The notes below the pieces were generated by a model, which worked only from the letters and a program-made list of their open reading frames with translations, was not told the DNA's origin and made no database searches. Shown piece after piece: positions 1 to 6,929 of a stretch of 9,833 nt of DNA. Every line of letters starts with the position of its first letter. Positions within the stretch are counted from its first letter, which is position 1. Origin of the DNA: Sandaracinaceae bacterium (lineage in GTDB: Bacteria > Myxococcota_A > Polyangia > Polyangiales > Houyiibacteriaceae); the NCBI GenBank assembly GCA_012514415.1, contig JAAZAH010000011.1, forward strand, positions 1 to 9,833. The letters are read 5' to 3'. Position numbers and translations under genes: made by a program.

Positions 1-112
1 GCCCTTTTTCGATGACGAGGACGCGATAGCCCTTTTCGCTGAGCCGGAGCGCTGAAACACTCCCGCCGAAGCCCGAACCGACGACGATATAGTCGTATTG
101 ATCCTGCGCCAT
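1..112 (-). CDS. GMC / cholesterol-oxidase-like FAD oxidoreductase, N-terminal fragment
   Basis: Only the first 37 codons are in the window; the rest lies beyond the left edge. The visible protein starts MAQDQYDYIVVGSGFGGSVS. It is a Rossmann beta-alpha-beta FAD-binding fold: a short strand ending in GSGFGG (residues 12-17), a helix with ALRLSEKGY, then a second strand VLVIEKG ending in the acidic residue (E35) that normally binds the ribose of FAD. The GSGFGGSV..LRL.EKGY.VLV.EKG pattern is typical of the cholesterol oxidase branch of the glucose-methanol-choline (GMC) oxidoreductases. The substrate cannot be read from so little sequence. A GGGAG lies directly against the ATG, too close to be an ideal ribosome site. 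The gene is divergent from rep. A KstD-like enzyme two genes away makes a steroid or other polycyclic substrate an attractive guess, but no more. Confidence 0.75.
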   Translation of the reverse strand, partial: MAQDQYDYIVVGSGFGGSVSALRLSEKGYRVLVIEKG

Positions 113-160
113 CTCCCGATGATATCCAGACGCTGGCGGAAAGTCGTGCTTTTCTCGCCG

Positions 161-174
161 CTGCCCGCGGGCAG
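161..174. promoter_or_regulatory. 14-bp perfect palindrome in the oxidoreductase/rep divergent gap
   Basis: CTGCCCGCGGGCAG reads identically on both strands and lies in the 153-base gap between two divergent genes, 49 bases upstream of the oxidoreductase ATG. A dimeric repressor or activator could use it, but short GC-rich palindromes also arise by chance in DNA of this composition. I found no convincing -35/-10 pair for either gene. A second small palindrome, AAGCTCAGCTT (253-263), sits directly before the rep start. Confidence 0.25.
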
Positions 175-265
175 TGAGCCCATCGCTGCTTTTCGCACGC
201 GCCGTACAGCGGCCGCCAAGGTCAGGGCTACATTTTCGCCCGGAATCCGCTAAAGCTCAGCTTCC

Positions 266-2284
266 GTGGTGAAGCTCAACCCATCCCAGCGCGCTGCCGT
301 TGAATTCGATCAAGGTCCCCTTCTCGTGCTCGCAGGCGCGGGAAGCGGAAAGACCGGCGTGATCACGCATCGCATCAAGCGTCTCGTCGAAAAAGGCGTC
401 GCCCCTGGACGCATCCTCGCTGTCAGCTTCACAAACAAAGCCGCCGCCGAGATGGCCGATCGGATGATCCCGCTCGTTGGCCGCGAGCGCGCAAAGGCAC
501 TTCAGCTTTCAACCTTCCATAGCTTCGGCGTCCGTTTTTTGGGCGAGGAGGCCAAAGCGCTCGGCTACGAAGATCGCTTCGTCATCATGGATCAGGGCGA
601 CGCGATGGGGCTCATCAAGGAGATCATCCGCCGCGAGGGCATCGCCGATCGCGCCATCGATATTCCCGCCATCCTCTCGCGCATCTCGCTCTACAAAAAC
701 GCGTTCATGGCGCCCGAGGAGGTGCCCGAGAGCGATCTCGATTACGATCAATTCGCCCGCGCCGTCTATCCGATCTACGAAGACGAGCTGCGCCGGATGC
801 GCGCCTTCGATTTCGACGATCTCGTCGTCGCCCCCGTTCGCATTCTCCATGCGCGCGAAGACATCCGCGAAAAATGGCGGCGCCGATTCGACTACCTCAT
901 GGTCGATGAGTTCCAGGATACAAACCGCTCCCAGCTCGAGCTCGTCCTCGCGCTCACCAATGAAGCGCGAAACGTTGCAGTCGTCGGCGATGACGATCAG
1001 AGCATCTACGGATGGAGAGGCGCGGAGGTCGGCAATATCCTCGACTTCGAGCGTCACTATCCGGGCGCCACCATCATCAAGCTCGAAGAGAATTACCGAA
1101 GCCGCGAAAACATTCTGAAAGTGGCCAACGCGGCCATCGCACAAAGCCGCGGGAAACGGCACTCCAAGGTGCTTCGTCCCACGCGCTTTGGAGGCGAGCC
1201 CGTCTTTGTCGGAGAAGCCGAAGACGCCGCGGAAGAGGCGCAAATGGTCGCAGCTCAGATCCGCGAGCTCCTCAAAGAAGGCTTCTCGCTCGGCCAGATC
1301 GCGATCCTTTATCGGAGCAATACTCAAGCGCGCCTCATCGAAGAGGAGCTGCGCCACGAGGGCCTTCCGTACCGAGTCTATGGGGGAACGCAGTTCTTTG
1401 ATCGAAAAGAGGTGAAGGATGTCCTCGCCTACCTCCGCCTCGTGGTCTTCCCGCGCGACGAACTCAGCCTAAGGCGCATCATCAACTATCCGGCGCGCGG
1501 ACTCGGCGATGTGAGCCTCGCCAAGCTTGAAGCTCATCGCGCGAAGACGGGACTCACACTCTTTGAGAGCTTGAGCCGCGTTGACGAGATCGACGATTTC
1601 CCCGAATCGGGGAAACGGGGCGCTCAGATTCTCTATGGCGCCATCCGCGAGGCGCGCGCGAGCCTCGCACAAAAGCAGCGCGTCTCGGTCGTTGCGAGGC
1701 GGCTCCTCGGCGCGGTCGGCCTTTCTCCCGAACCGGTTCCCGGTGAGGACCGCGACGCGCTGAACCGCCGCCGAAATCGCATCCACGTCCTCAACCTTCT
1801 CGAAAAACGCGAAGAGAACGACGGGCCGATGGGCTTCTCCGAGCTCAGCAGCTTCCTTCAGCGCCTCAGCCTCCGTGCGGACGAAAAACGCGAGGACGAC
1901 GGCGATCGCATCACGCTCAGCTCGCTCCATAGCGCGAAGGGACTCGAGTTCGATCATGTGTTTTTGATCGGCTGCGTCGAGGGCATCATGCCGCATTCAC
2001 GCACCCTCGATCCCAAGATCACCGAGGCCGCGCCCACCGACATCGAAGAAGAGCGGCGCCTCTTCTATGTCGCCGTGACGCGCGCCCGCGAGCGCCTCTA
2101 TATTTCTAGGCCGCTCAGGCGATCGCTCCGCGGCACGGTGACGCGTCTCACGCCGAGCCGTTTTTTGAGCGGCCTCCCCGAGGACGCATGGCAGCCTTGG
2201 GAGAATCCGGCGAAGAAACAGCTCAGCTTCGATGAGATCGAGGCACTCGCCGCGTCGATGCTCGAACAGCTCGGAAAGCGCTGA
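266..2284 (+). CDS. rep: ATP-dependent 3'-5' DNA helicase Rep (UvrD/PcrA superfamily 1A)
   Basis: The product is a 672-residue SF1A helicase, almost exactly the length of E. coli Rep (673). Motifs in order: Q motif LNPSQRAAV (4-12); Walker A AGAGSGKT (23-30); motif Ia FTNKAA (55-60); Walker B DEFQD (214-218); motif III GDDDQSIYGWRGA (241-253); motif IV EENYRS (274-279); motif V HSAKGLEF (555-562); motif VI YVAVTRARE (601-609). The C-terminal PSRFLSGLPED (630-640) resembles the end of Rep rather than the longer tails of UvrD or PcrA. Rep-family enzymes use ATP to move 3'-5' on single-stranded DNA, displace proteins ahead of replication forks and help fork restart. An in-frame TAA at 251-253 limits the start to the tandem GTG codons at 266 or 269. 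GTG 269 aligns with the Rep N-terminus (M-K-L-N-P) and may be the true start. No clear Shine-Dalgarno is seen. All catalytic motifs are intact. Confidence 0.95.
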   Translation: MVKLNPSQRAAVEFDQGPLLVLAGAGSGKTGVITHRIKRLVEKGVAPGRILAVSFTNKAAAEMADRMIPLVGRERAKALQLSTFHSFGVRFLGEEAKALGYEDRFVIMDQGDAMGLIKEIIRREGIADRAIDIPAILSRISLYKNAFMAPEEVPESDLDYDQFARAVYPIYEDELRRMRAFDFDDLVVAPVRILHAREDIREKWRRRFDYLMVDEFQDTNRSQLELVLALTNEARNVAVVGDDDQSIYGWRGAEVGNILDFERHYPGATIIKLEENYRSRENILKVANAAIAQSRGKRHSKVLRPTRFGGEPVFVGEAEDAAEEAQMVAAQIRELLKEGFSLGQIAILYRSNTQARLIEEELRHEGLPYRVYGGTQFFDRKEVKDVLAYLRLVVFPRDELSLRRIINYPARGLGDVSLAKLEAHRAKTGLTLFESLSRVDEIDDFPESGKRGAQILYGAIREARASLAQKQRVSVVARRLLGAVGLSPEPVPGEDRDALNRRRNRIHVLNLLEKREENDGPMGFSELSSFLQRLSLRADEKREDDGDRITLSSLHSAKGLEFDHVFLIGCVEGIMPHSRTLDPKITEAAPTDIEEERRLFYVAVTRARERLYISRPLRRSLRGTVTRLTPSRFLSGLPEDAWQPWENPAKKQLSFDEIEALAASMLEQLGKR

Positions 2285-2291
2285 AGCGCTT
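2276..2291. terminator. Possible bidirectional hairpin between convergent stops
   Basis: AAGCGCT, GA, AGCGCTT is a perfect 7-bp inverted repeat spanning the rep stop (2282-2284) and touching the stop of the convergent gene (2291-2293). The two-base centre means the real loop would open one or two pairs. There is no T-run on either side, so intrinsic termination is unproven. It is the only inverted repeat in the 6-base gap between the two coding regions. Confidence 0.25.
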
Positions 2292-3916
2292 CAACCCGCG
2301 GCGTGTTCCGCAGCAAGCGTTCCAAAGAGGATCGCCTGCCCAATCGTCGCGCCCGCGCCGGGGTAACCGGCGCCGAAGATCGAGCCTTGCGCATTGCCCG
2401 CGGCGTAGAGCCCTTTGATCGGCTCGCCCTCGACCGAGAGCACGCGGGCATGTCGATCGACCCGGGGCCCGCCTTTGGTGCCCATGGCCCCCGGATGAAT
2501 CGGAAGCGCCATGAAGGGCGGCCTCGAGATCGGCCCAAAATTGGGATGAACCGGGGCTTCGGGATCGCCATAAAAACGATCGAAGGCGCTCGAGCCACGG
2601 CCAAAATCGGGATCCTCGCCCCGCGCGGAGAACTCATTCCAGCGCGCGACCTCGTCGACGAGACCCGTCGGATCGATCCCGGTCTTTTCGGCAAGCGCCT
2701 CAAGGCTATCGGCGTGGGGAATGAACTCGGGGATGGGGCGACCGCGACTCGCGGCGAGGAAGATATAGCGTTCGAGGTATTGCCCGTCGGCGATCAAAAA
2801 CGCGGGGAGGTTCCGCGGCTCGTGGCGCGAAGAGTCCTGATCGAAGAAGGGCTTCGTCATGTCGTTGTAGTTACGCGCCTCGTTCGTGAAGCGGCGCCCG
2901 CGGCGGTTCACGATGATGGCGTGCGGAAGGCAGCGGATGCTGAACTCGCCCCGATGGAGCGGAGCGATGTCGTCGACGGTCTCACCGGGGATCTGAACGG
3001 CAGGGGTCCACCAGGCCTCGTTCATCGTTCGAAGCGCGGCGCCAACGCTGTGAGCCATCCGAAGCGCATCGCCCGTATTGTGCGGCGGGCTGAGGGGATG
3101 CTTCATCTCGATCGGAAGAAATTGCGCGCAAAGCTCGGGATCCCACTCGAACCCATCGGATGCGAGGACCACGCCACGCCGCGCCTTGAGTAGGAGCGTC
3201 TCCCCTCCCTCCTCGACATAGACGCCTCCAACGCCGCCATCTTCGAGATGGAGGCGCTTTGCCGCCGCACCGAGCCGAGGCCGGATCCCAGCCCGGAGCA
3301 GTCGCTCGAGCATCCGCCCGATGAGCGCCGCGCCGCCGTGGACGATGCCATCCTTTCCTCGCTGAACGATCTCTTGATAAGGGAGACCGAAAGGATTCGA
3401 GAAGACGCGATAGGCCATCGCTTCTCCGATGGTGAGCGGGAGGGCGCCGTTGACGAGATTGCGCCGAAGCAGCGGGCGATCCACGCCGAGGCGCTTGGTG
3501 TCGTAGAGCGGGTTATCGAGACTTCTCCCACCCTCTCGGCCACCGATGAGCTCCGGTTGATAATCCGGATAATCGAGGAGGGGCGTGAACTCGAACTCGG
3601 CGCGTTCCTCGAGGAAGCGGATGGCCCTTGGCAACTCGTCGATATACGTATCGAAAAGCGACTCATCCCCTCGATCTTGGGAGACGCGCTTCATGTACGC
3701 GCGAAGAAGATCGCGATCTTCTTCGTGGCCGGCGGCGCGCTGATGGTGGTTGTTGGGCGCCCAAACGACGCCACCGCTGATCGCAGTTGTGCCTCCGACG
3801 TAGGCGCTCTTTTCCACGAGGGCGATTTTTGCGCCCAATGCCTCGGCCCGAAGCGCGGCGCTCATTCCCGCGGCCCCCGTTCCAGCAATGACGAGGTCGA
3901 ATTCTTCGATTTTCAT
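2291..3916 (-). CDS. FAD-dependent dehydrogenase of the 3-ketosteroid dehydrogenase (KstD) type
   Basis: The product is a 541-residue flavoprotein of the fumarate reductase/KstD superfamily. The N-terminus holds the dinucleotide fold GTGAAG (12-17), with E35 closing strand two. It is followed by GGTTAISGGVVWAPNN (41-56), the GG.TA.SGG..W.P stretch typical of KstD-like enzymes. Near the C-terminus GLYAAGNA precedes GAGYPGAGATIG. Its Y518 and G522 have the same Y-P-G-A-G spacing as catalytic Tyr487 and Gly491 of Rhodococcus KstD1. The family oxidises the steroid A ring (1,2-desaturation), passing electrons to FAD; Delta4-5alpha-steroid dehydrogenases and other substrates remain possible. No signal peptide is seen, so it is probably cytoplasmic. 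ATG 3914-3916 is chosen because GGAG (3923-3926) sits 6 bases upstream and the FAD motif follows at once. The frame stays open for 44 more codons, but that part crosses palindromic control DNA. The gene is divergent from the small amphipathic protein. Confidence 0.8.
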   Translation of the reverse strand: MKIEEFDLVIAGTGAAGMSAALRAEALGAKIALVEKSAYVGGTTAISGGVVWAPNNHHQRAAGHEEDRDLLRAYMKRVSQDRGDESLFDTYIDELPRAIRFLEERAEFEFTPLLDYPDYQPELIGGREGGRSLDNPLYDTKRLGVDRPLLRRNLVNGALPLTIGEAMAYRVFSNPFGLPYQEIVQRGKDGIVHGGAALIGRMLERLLRAGIRPRLGAAAKRLHLEDGGVGGVYVEEGGETLLLKARRGVVLASDGFEWDPELCAQFLPIEMKHPLSPPHNTGDALRMAHSVGAALRTMNEAWWTPAVQIPGETVDDIAPLHRGEFSIRCLPHAIIVNRRGRRFTNEARNYNDMTKPFFDQDSSRHEPRNLPAFLIADGQYLERYIFLAASRGRPIPEFIPHADSLEALAEKTGIDPTGLVDEVARWNEFSARGEDPDFGRGSSAFDRFYGDPEAPVHPNFGPISRPPFMALPIHPGAMGTKGGPRVDRHARVLSVEGEPIKGLYAAGNAQGSIFGAGYPGAGATIGQAILFGTLAAEHAAG

Positions 3917-3981
3917 TCCCAACTCCGCAAAAATCGTTGTCCGACGTCTTATCGAGCCGAGTCCAAGATTCCAAGAGGAAA

Positions 3982-4037
3982 ATTTGTAACACAAAGTGAC
4001 TTTGCCACTTGCATGCGTCCGCCAGCGTGTTACAAAT
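3982..4037. promoter_or_regulatory. Divergent control region: 11-bp perfect inverted repeat
   Basis: ATTTGTAACAC (3982-3992) and GTGTTACAAAT (4027-4037) are perfect inverted copies separated by 34 bases, roughly three helical turns, between the divergent KstD-like and small-protein genes. The spacer has further symmetry: AAAGTGACTTT (3993-4003), AAGTG/CACTT (3994-3998 and 4006-4010) and GCATGC (4011-4016). The region is AT-richer than its surroundings. The right arm contains a possible -10, TACAAA (4031-4036), 16 bases after TTGCAT (4009-4014), pointing at the small gene. The left arm carries the same TACAAA on the minus strand, facing the KstD-like gene, but with no good -35. Looped binding of one regulator to both arms is a reasonable reading; the regulator is not in the window. 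Confidence 0.5.
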
Positions 4038-4042
4038 AGGTT

Positions 4043-4057
4043 TGACACAGCGTGTCA
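4043..4057. promoter_or_regulatory. 15-bp operator-like palindrome TGACAC-AGC-GTGTCA
   Basis: This is a perfect 6-bp inverted repeat with a 3-bp centre, preceded by TT and followed by TCG. Its size and symmetry suit a TetR-type or similar dimeric regulator. It lies just downstream of the candidate -10 at 4031-4036 and 20 bases before the ATG of the small gene, where bound protein would block transcription. Its first half contains the consensus -35 hexamer TTGACA (4042-4047), but no -10 follows at the right distance. I therefore read it as an operator rather than a promoter. Confidence 0.5.
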
Positions 4058-4077
4058 TCGAAAAAGCGGAGGTCATC

Positions 4078-4290
4078 ATGGCGAACGAAAACATCACGAA
4101 AGAACTGAACAAGGCGAAGGCGCACATCGAGCGTGCTGGAGAAGAGGCGGGGGAGCGTCTCCAAGAGCTCAGCCGGAAGTGGCTGGCTGAGGGCGTCGCC
4201 CTGTCGAAGCGCGCGCTCGATCTCGGAGCCGAATCGCTCCGCCGCGCTGCGAACTCACTCGACGAAGCGAAGTCGAAGCTTTCGAACTGA
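4078..4290 (+). CDS. Small amphipathic all-helical protein (phasin-like / unknown)
   Basis: The product is a 70-residue protein starting MANENITKELNKAKAH. It is very rich in Ala, Glu, Lys, Leu and Arg, with no Cys or Pro and a single Trp (W35). Hydrophobic residues (I6, L10, I17, L28, L31, L36, L42, L47, L54, L61, L68) are spaced so that one face of a nearly continuous helix is apolar and the other strongly charged. Such helices occur in phasins, LEA-like and lipid- or droplet-coating proteins; I do not recognise a specific family. There is no signal peptide or membrane segment. GGAGG (4068-4072) lies 5 bases before the ATG, the strongest ribosome site in the window, suggesting high expression. 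The frame extends upstream to 4009 but that part crosses operator DNA. It is divergent from the KstD-like gene and shares its control region, so co-regulation is likely. Confidence 0.75.
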   Translation: MANENITKELNKAKAHIERAGEEAGERLQELSRKWLAEGVALSKRALDLGAESLRRAANSLDEAKSKLSN

Positions 4291-4292
4291 AA

Positions 4293-4332
4293 CTGAGCGA
4301 CGGGGCCGAATCGAACGGCGTCGGCCGCTCAG
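4293..4332 (+). terminator. Hairpin just downstream of the small gene
   Basis: CTGAGCG (4293-4299) pairs with CGCTCAG (4326-4332). Inside it GCCGA (4305-4309) pairs with TCGGC (4321-4325), leaving a 5-base bulge and an 11-base loop. The structure starts 3 bases after the small gene's stop. No T-run follows, so it may protect the mRNA 3' end or act as a weak terminator. Confidence 0.3.
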
Positions 4333-4410
4333 CCTCGGTCCGAACATTGGGGCCCTGCCCGAACCCCTTGGGTGAACGCTGCTCTAAGGCGCCATCCAGG
4401 GATCGGTCGG

Positions 4411-4433
4411 AGCCCTTTTCGACTTTAAGGGCT
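4411..4433. terminator. Hairpin between the small gene and flotillin 3' ends
   Basis: AGCCCTT (4411-4417) and AAGGGCT (4427-4433) form a 7-bp stem with a 9-base loop, in the gap where the plus-strand small gene and minus-strand flotillin converge. A second inverted repeat, CGAGCG-TG-CGCTCG (4449-4462), lies closer to the flotillin stop. Neither has a proper T-tract. The rest of 4291-4484 shows no credible coding sequence. Confidence 0.25.
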
Positions 4434-4484
4434 GTATCACGTCGTATGCGAGCGTGCGCTCGACGCATCGGAGCGCGGGCGCGG

Positions 4485-6113
4485 TCAAGGTCGGGGAGAC
4501 GATTTTTCGCTCGCGCCCGGACTCCTTCCCGCAGAGGCAGGCGGCTGTGTCGAGCCCACGCCTTGGGGCGTGCCTCCTTTTGGCGGACCCTCCGCCGGAG
4601 CCGACATCGCACCGAGGTATTCGGGCAGCTCAAGTCCCGCCATCTTGGCCACCTCGTGAAGCGGCGGAAGCGTTTTGATGAGGCTCGATGCGAAATTCGC
4701 CGTCGAGCTCCCTGCTTCGCCGTTCGCTCCGCTATCCCAGACCGTGATCTTGTCGATCTTGAGGTTCTTGATCGCCTCGACCTGACGACCGACGAGCTCT
4801 TCGAGCTTCTCGATCACAAGGAGTGAAGCCGCGGCGCGCGCATCGCCCGCGCAGCTTCGAACGAGCGCCTCATATCCCGCCGCCTTGGCTTCGAGGACCT
4901 TCTTGATCCCCTCCGCCTCGGCTTCGTACTTGAAGAGGATCGCGTCCGCTTCACCGCGCGCCCGAATCCGCGCCTGCTCGGCGTCGGCGGCAGCCAGAAT
5001 TTCGGCCTTTTGTTTGTCGATCTCTTGGCGGACGATCTCACGAGCGACAAGGCGTTCGCGCTCGGCTTTCGCTTCGGCAAGCTGAATCTGCACTTCGGCC
5101 TCGCGAGCGGCGACCTCGGCTTGGCGCCTCGCTTCGGCCCGCGTCACCTCAAGCGTCGCGTTGCTCTTGGCGATCTCGCCCTTCGCCGCGTTCTCGCCGG
5201 CGATCGCATCCGCCTCGCGCGCCTGGACGAAGATGCGCTGGTCGGCTTCGGCGGCTTTCTTTCCCTTCTCGGCTTCGGCGGTGTTTTCGGCGACGGCCAC
5301 GTCTTTATGGCGCACAGCCTCCGCCTCACCCACGGCGGCGCGCGTCTCCTGCTGCTGCACGAAAATGCGCTGGTCCGCCATGGCTTCTTTCTGACCCTTG
5401 ACCGCCGCAGCCTCGTTTTGAGCGACTTGGATCAGCTGCTCGCGCTGCGCCGCCGAATGGCCGATGGCACCGATCTTCTCCTGCTCCGCGACGTCGATAC
5501 GCGCGCGGTTGATCGCCTCCGAAGCCGCCTTCTTACCGATGCTCTCGATATAGTCGGAGCCGTCGGTGATGTCCGTGATGTTCACGTTGATGAGATAGAG
5601 CCCGATCTTATTGAGCTCGGGCTCGACGTTCTTTCGGATCGACTCGAGGAAGCTTTCGCGGTCTTGGTTGATCTGCTCGATGGTGAGCGAGGCGACAGTG
5701 AGGCGGAGCTGACCGAAGATGAGTTCGCGCGCCATCTCTTCGATCTGTCCCGAGTGGAGGCCAAGAAGTCGCTCCGCGGCGTTATTCATGATCGGCGGCT
5801 CGGTACTGATCCCGACCGTGAAGGTACACGGCACATTGATGCGGATGTTCTGGAGCGAGAGCGCGTTGCGGAGATCGATGTTGATCGTGAGCGGCGTAAG
5901 ACTGAGATATTCGTAGCCTTGGATGAGCGGCCAAATCAACGCGCCACCGCCGTGGATGCAGCGGGCGCTCTGTCCCTCACCCACCTTTCCGTAAACGACG
6001 AGGATCTCATCGGAGGCGCAGCGCTTATATCTCGAAGCAAAGAAGAGGAGCGTGACCGTGATGAGGACGATGAACGCGAAGACGACGAGGGTAATGAATC
6101 CAGCGCTTTCCAT
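4485..6113 (-). CDS. Flotillin-like membrane scaffold protein (SPFH/Band 7)
   Basis: The product is a 542-residue flotillin. A single N-terminal membrane segment (about 6-26) is followed by the SPFH/Band 7 domain (about 28-210), with GGGALIWP (56-62), the conserved INVNITDITD-type strand (about 175-184) and a YIESIGKKAA junction (188-197). A long Ala/Glu/Arg-rich coiled coil covers about 205-415, then the flotillin C-terminal segment with NLKIDKITVWDSG (450-462) and LPPLHEVAKMAGLELPEYLG. The last 40 or so residues are a low-complexity Pro/Gly/Ser tail. Flotillins oligomerise at the inner membrane and organise functional membrane microdomains. Within the coiled coil, residues 233-267 and 277-311 are a tandem repeat offset by 44. 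GGAG (6120-6123) lies 6 bases before the ATG. The gene starts 44 bases after the NfeD-like gene, almost certainly in one operon, as in yuaF-floT and yqiJ-yqiK. Confidence 0.93.
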   Translation of the reverse strand: MESAGFITLVVFAFIVLITVTLLFFASRYKRCASDEILVVYGKVGEGQSARCIHGGGALIWPLIQGYEYLSLTPLTINIDLRNALSLQNIRINVPCTFTVGISTEPPIMNNAAERLLGLHSGQIEEMARELIFGQLRLTVASLTIEQINQDRESFLESIRKNVEPELNKIGLYLINVNITDITDGSDYIESIGKKAASEAINRARIDVAEQEKIGAIGHSAAQREQLIQVAQNEAAAVKGQKEAMADQRIFVQQQETRAAVGEAEAVRHKDVAVAENTAEAEKGKKAAEADQRIFVQAREADAIAGENAAKGEIAKSNATLEVTRAEARRQAEVAAREAEVQIQLAEAKAERERLVAREIVRQEIDKQKAEILAAADAEQARIRARGEADAILFKYEAEAEGIKKVLEAKAAGYEALVRSCAGDARAAASLLVIEKLEELVGRQVEAIKNLKIDKITVWDSGANGEAGSSTANFASSLIKTLPPLHEVAKMAGLELPEYLGAMSAPAEGPPKGGTPQGVGSTQPPASAGRSPGASEKSSPRP

Positions 6114-6157
6114 AGTGTTCTCCGATGGATCGGTTGCGATGCACGGCGACTGCGCGC

Positions 6158-6721
6158 TCAGCGCTCCGGTGTGAACTTTTCGACGACCAGGGTGCCATCG
6201 CTCAGGACTTGGACGACGCGGATAGGCGTCCCCGTCTCCAGAAACTCGCGTCCCTCGACGATGGCATTGCGGATGAGTTGGCGATTGTCGACGACAACCG
6301 TGACCTTGCCTGGCTTGTGTTTATCAATCGAAAGGTAGACCGTTCCCGTCGCGCCGACAGCGCGATGGATGTCGATGGTTCCGCTCGATTGAAGCCCGAG
6401 GAAGAATCGAAAAATGGCTTGGATGATGAAGGCCGTTCCGACGCCCGCAGCGCTCGCCCCGACAAGCGATACGAAGGCGCTTAGAGCGAACTCTCGCAAG
6501 AACATCAGGCCGGTGAGCCCGAACATCATGAAAAAGGCGCTGAGCCCCTGAAAGGAGAGCACCTTGAACGCGACATCGGCCGAAGCATCGCCCGAGAAAG
6601 CCTCGCTCGCACCGTCCAGATCCGCGCCAAAGAACTGGAAAAAGAGCTGAATCAAAAAGAGGCCCCCGCCGAGGATGGCGCTGACGAGGAAGATGGTGTC
6701 GAGACTCGGGATGGAATGCAT
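6158..6721 (-). CDS. NfeD/YqiJ-like membrane protein with OB-fold
   Basis: The product is 187 residues. Hydrophobic stretches at about 8-31, 55-75 and 78-107 form two or three membrane helices. The first two are separated by an acidic, Ser/Ala-rich loop (about 33-52). The C-terminal part (about 115-185) fits an NfeD-type OB barrel: GATGTVYLSID (123-133), KVTVVV (139-144), then the closing GTPIRVVQVLSDGTLVVEKF (164-183). Proteins of this type (YuaF, YqiJ) are encoded next to flotillins and work with them in membrane microdomains; the flotillin gene follows here on the same strand after 44 bases. The ATG at 6719-6721 is the only good start: an in-frame TAG lies 14 codons upstream with no ATG, GTG or TTG between. 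No clear Shine-Dalgarno is visible, which is odd for the first gene of the pair. Confidence 0.85.
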   Translation of the reverse strand: MHSIPSLDTIFLVSAILGGGLFLIQLFFQFFGADLDGASEAFSGDASADVAFKVLSFQGLSAFFMMFGLTGLMFLREFALSAFVSLVGASAAGVGTAFIIQAIFRFFLGLQSSGTIDIHRAVGATGTVYLSIDKHKPGKVTVVVDNRQLIRNAIVEGREFLETGTPIRVVQVLSDGTLVVEKFTPER

Positions 6722-6929
6722 ATCGGCGAGGAGATCGGCAAAAGGAGCGACGTCGAGCTCGCCCTATGGGGTGACCCTAAAAGGCGAGACGATGAATTGG
6801 AAGGGCGCCCTCGCGAATTTCGCGCGGGCCGGTCCCTGAGCGGATCGCGCTCGCTTCCCGGCAAAAGCGCCGCGCAAAAAGGAGCGTAAGCCCGCGGTCC
6901 ACAGCACGCCCCACCCTCGCGATCGCCTC

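Noticed and set aside
509..1357. A 282-codon minus-strand frame opposite rep
   Set aside because: It lies antisense to the helicase motifs and shows only Asp/Glu/Ala-rich mirror composition.
2303..3193. A 296-codon plus-strand frame, followed by another at 3248-4039, opposite the KstD-like gene
   Set aside because: Both are shadows of a gene with clear FAD and catalytic motifs; neither has a domain or ribosome site.
3917..4048. A 44-codon N-terminal extension of the KstD-like protein
   Set aside because: It crosses the palindromic control region and precedes a good Shine-Dalgarno at 3923-3926. The FAD motif fits the start at 3916.
4347..4826. A 159-codon plus-strand frame running from the intergenic gap into the flotillin 3' end
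   Set aside because: It is Arg-rich with no ribosome site; most of it overlaps flotillin in antisense.
5010..6338. A 442-codon open frame on the plus strand opposite flotillin and part of the NfeD-like gene
   Set aside because: It is antisense to two well-supported genes. Its sequence is Leu/Arg/Asp-rich with no recognisable domain, as expected from the mirror of an Ala/Glu-rich coiled coil in GC-rich DNA.
6722..6929. GC-rich gap between the HEAT-like and NfeD-like genes, with short palindromes such as CGCGAA-T-TTCGCG and GGGCGCCC
   Set aside because: The repeats are too short or have loops too small to fold. I found no convincing promoter or terminator, although a promoter for the NfeD-flotillin pair probably lies here.
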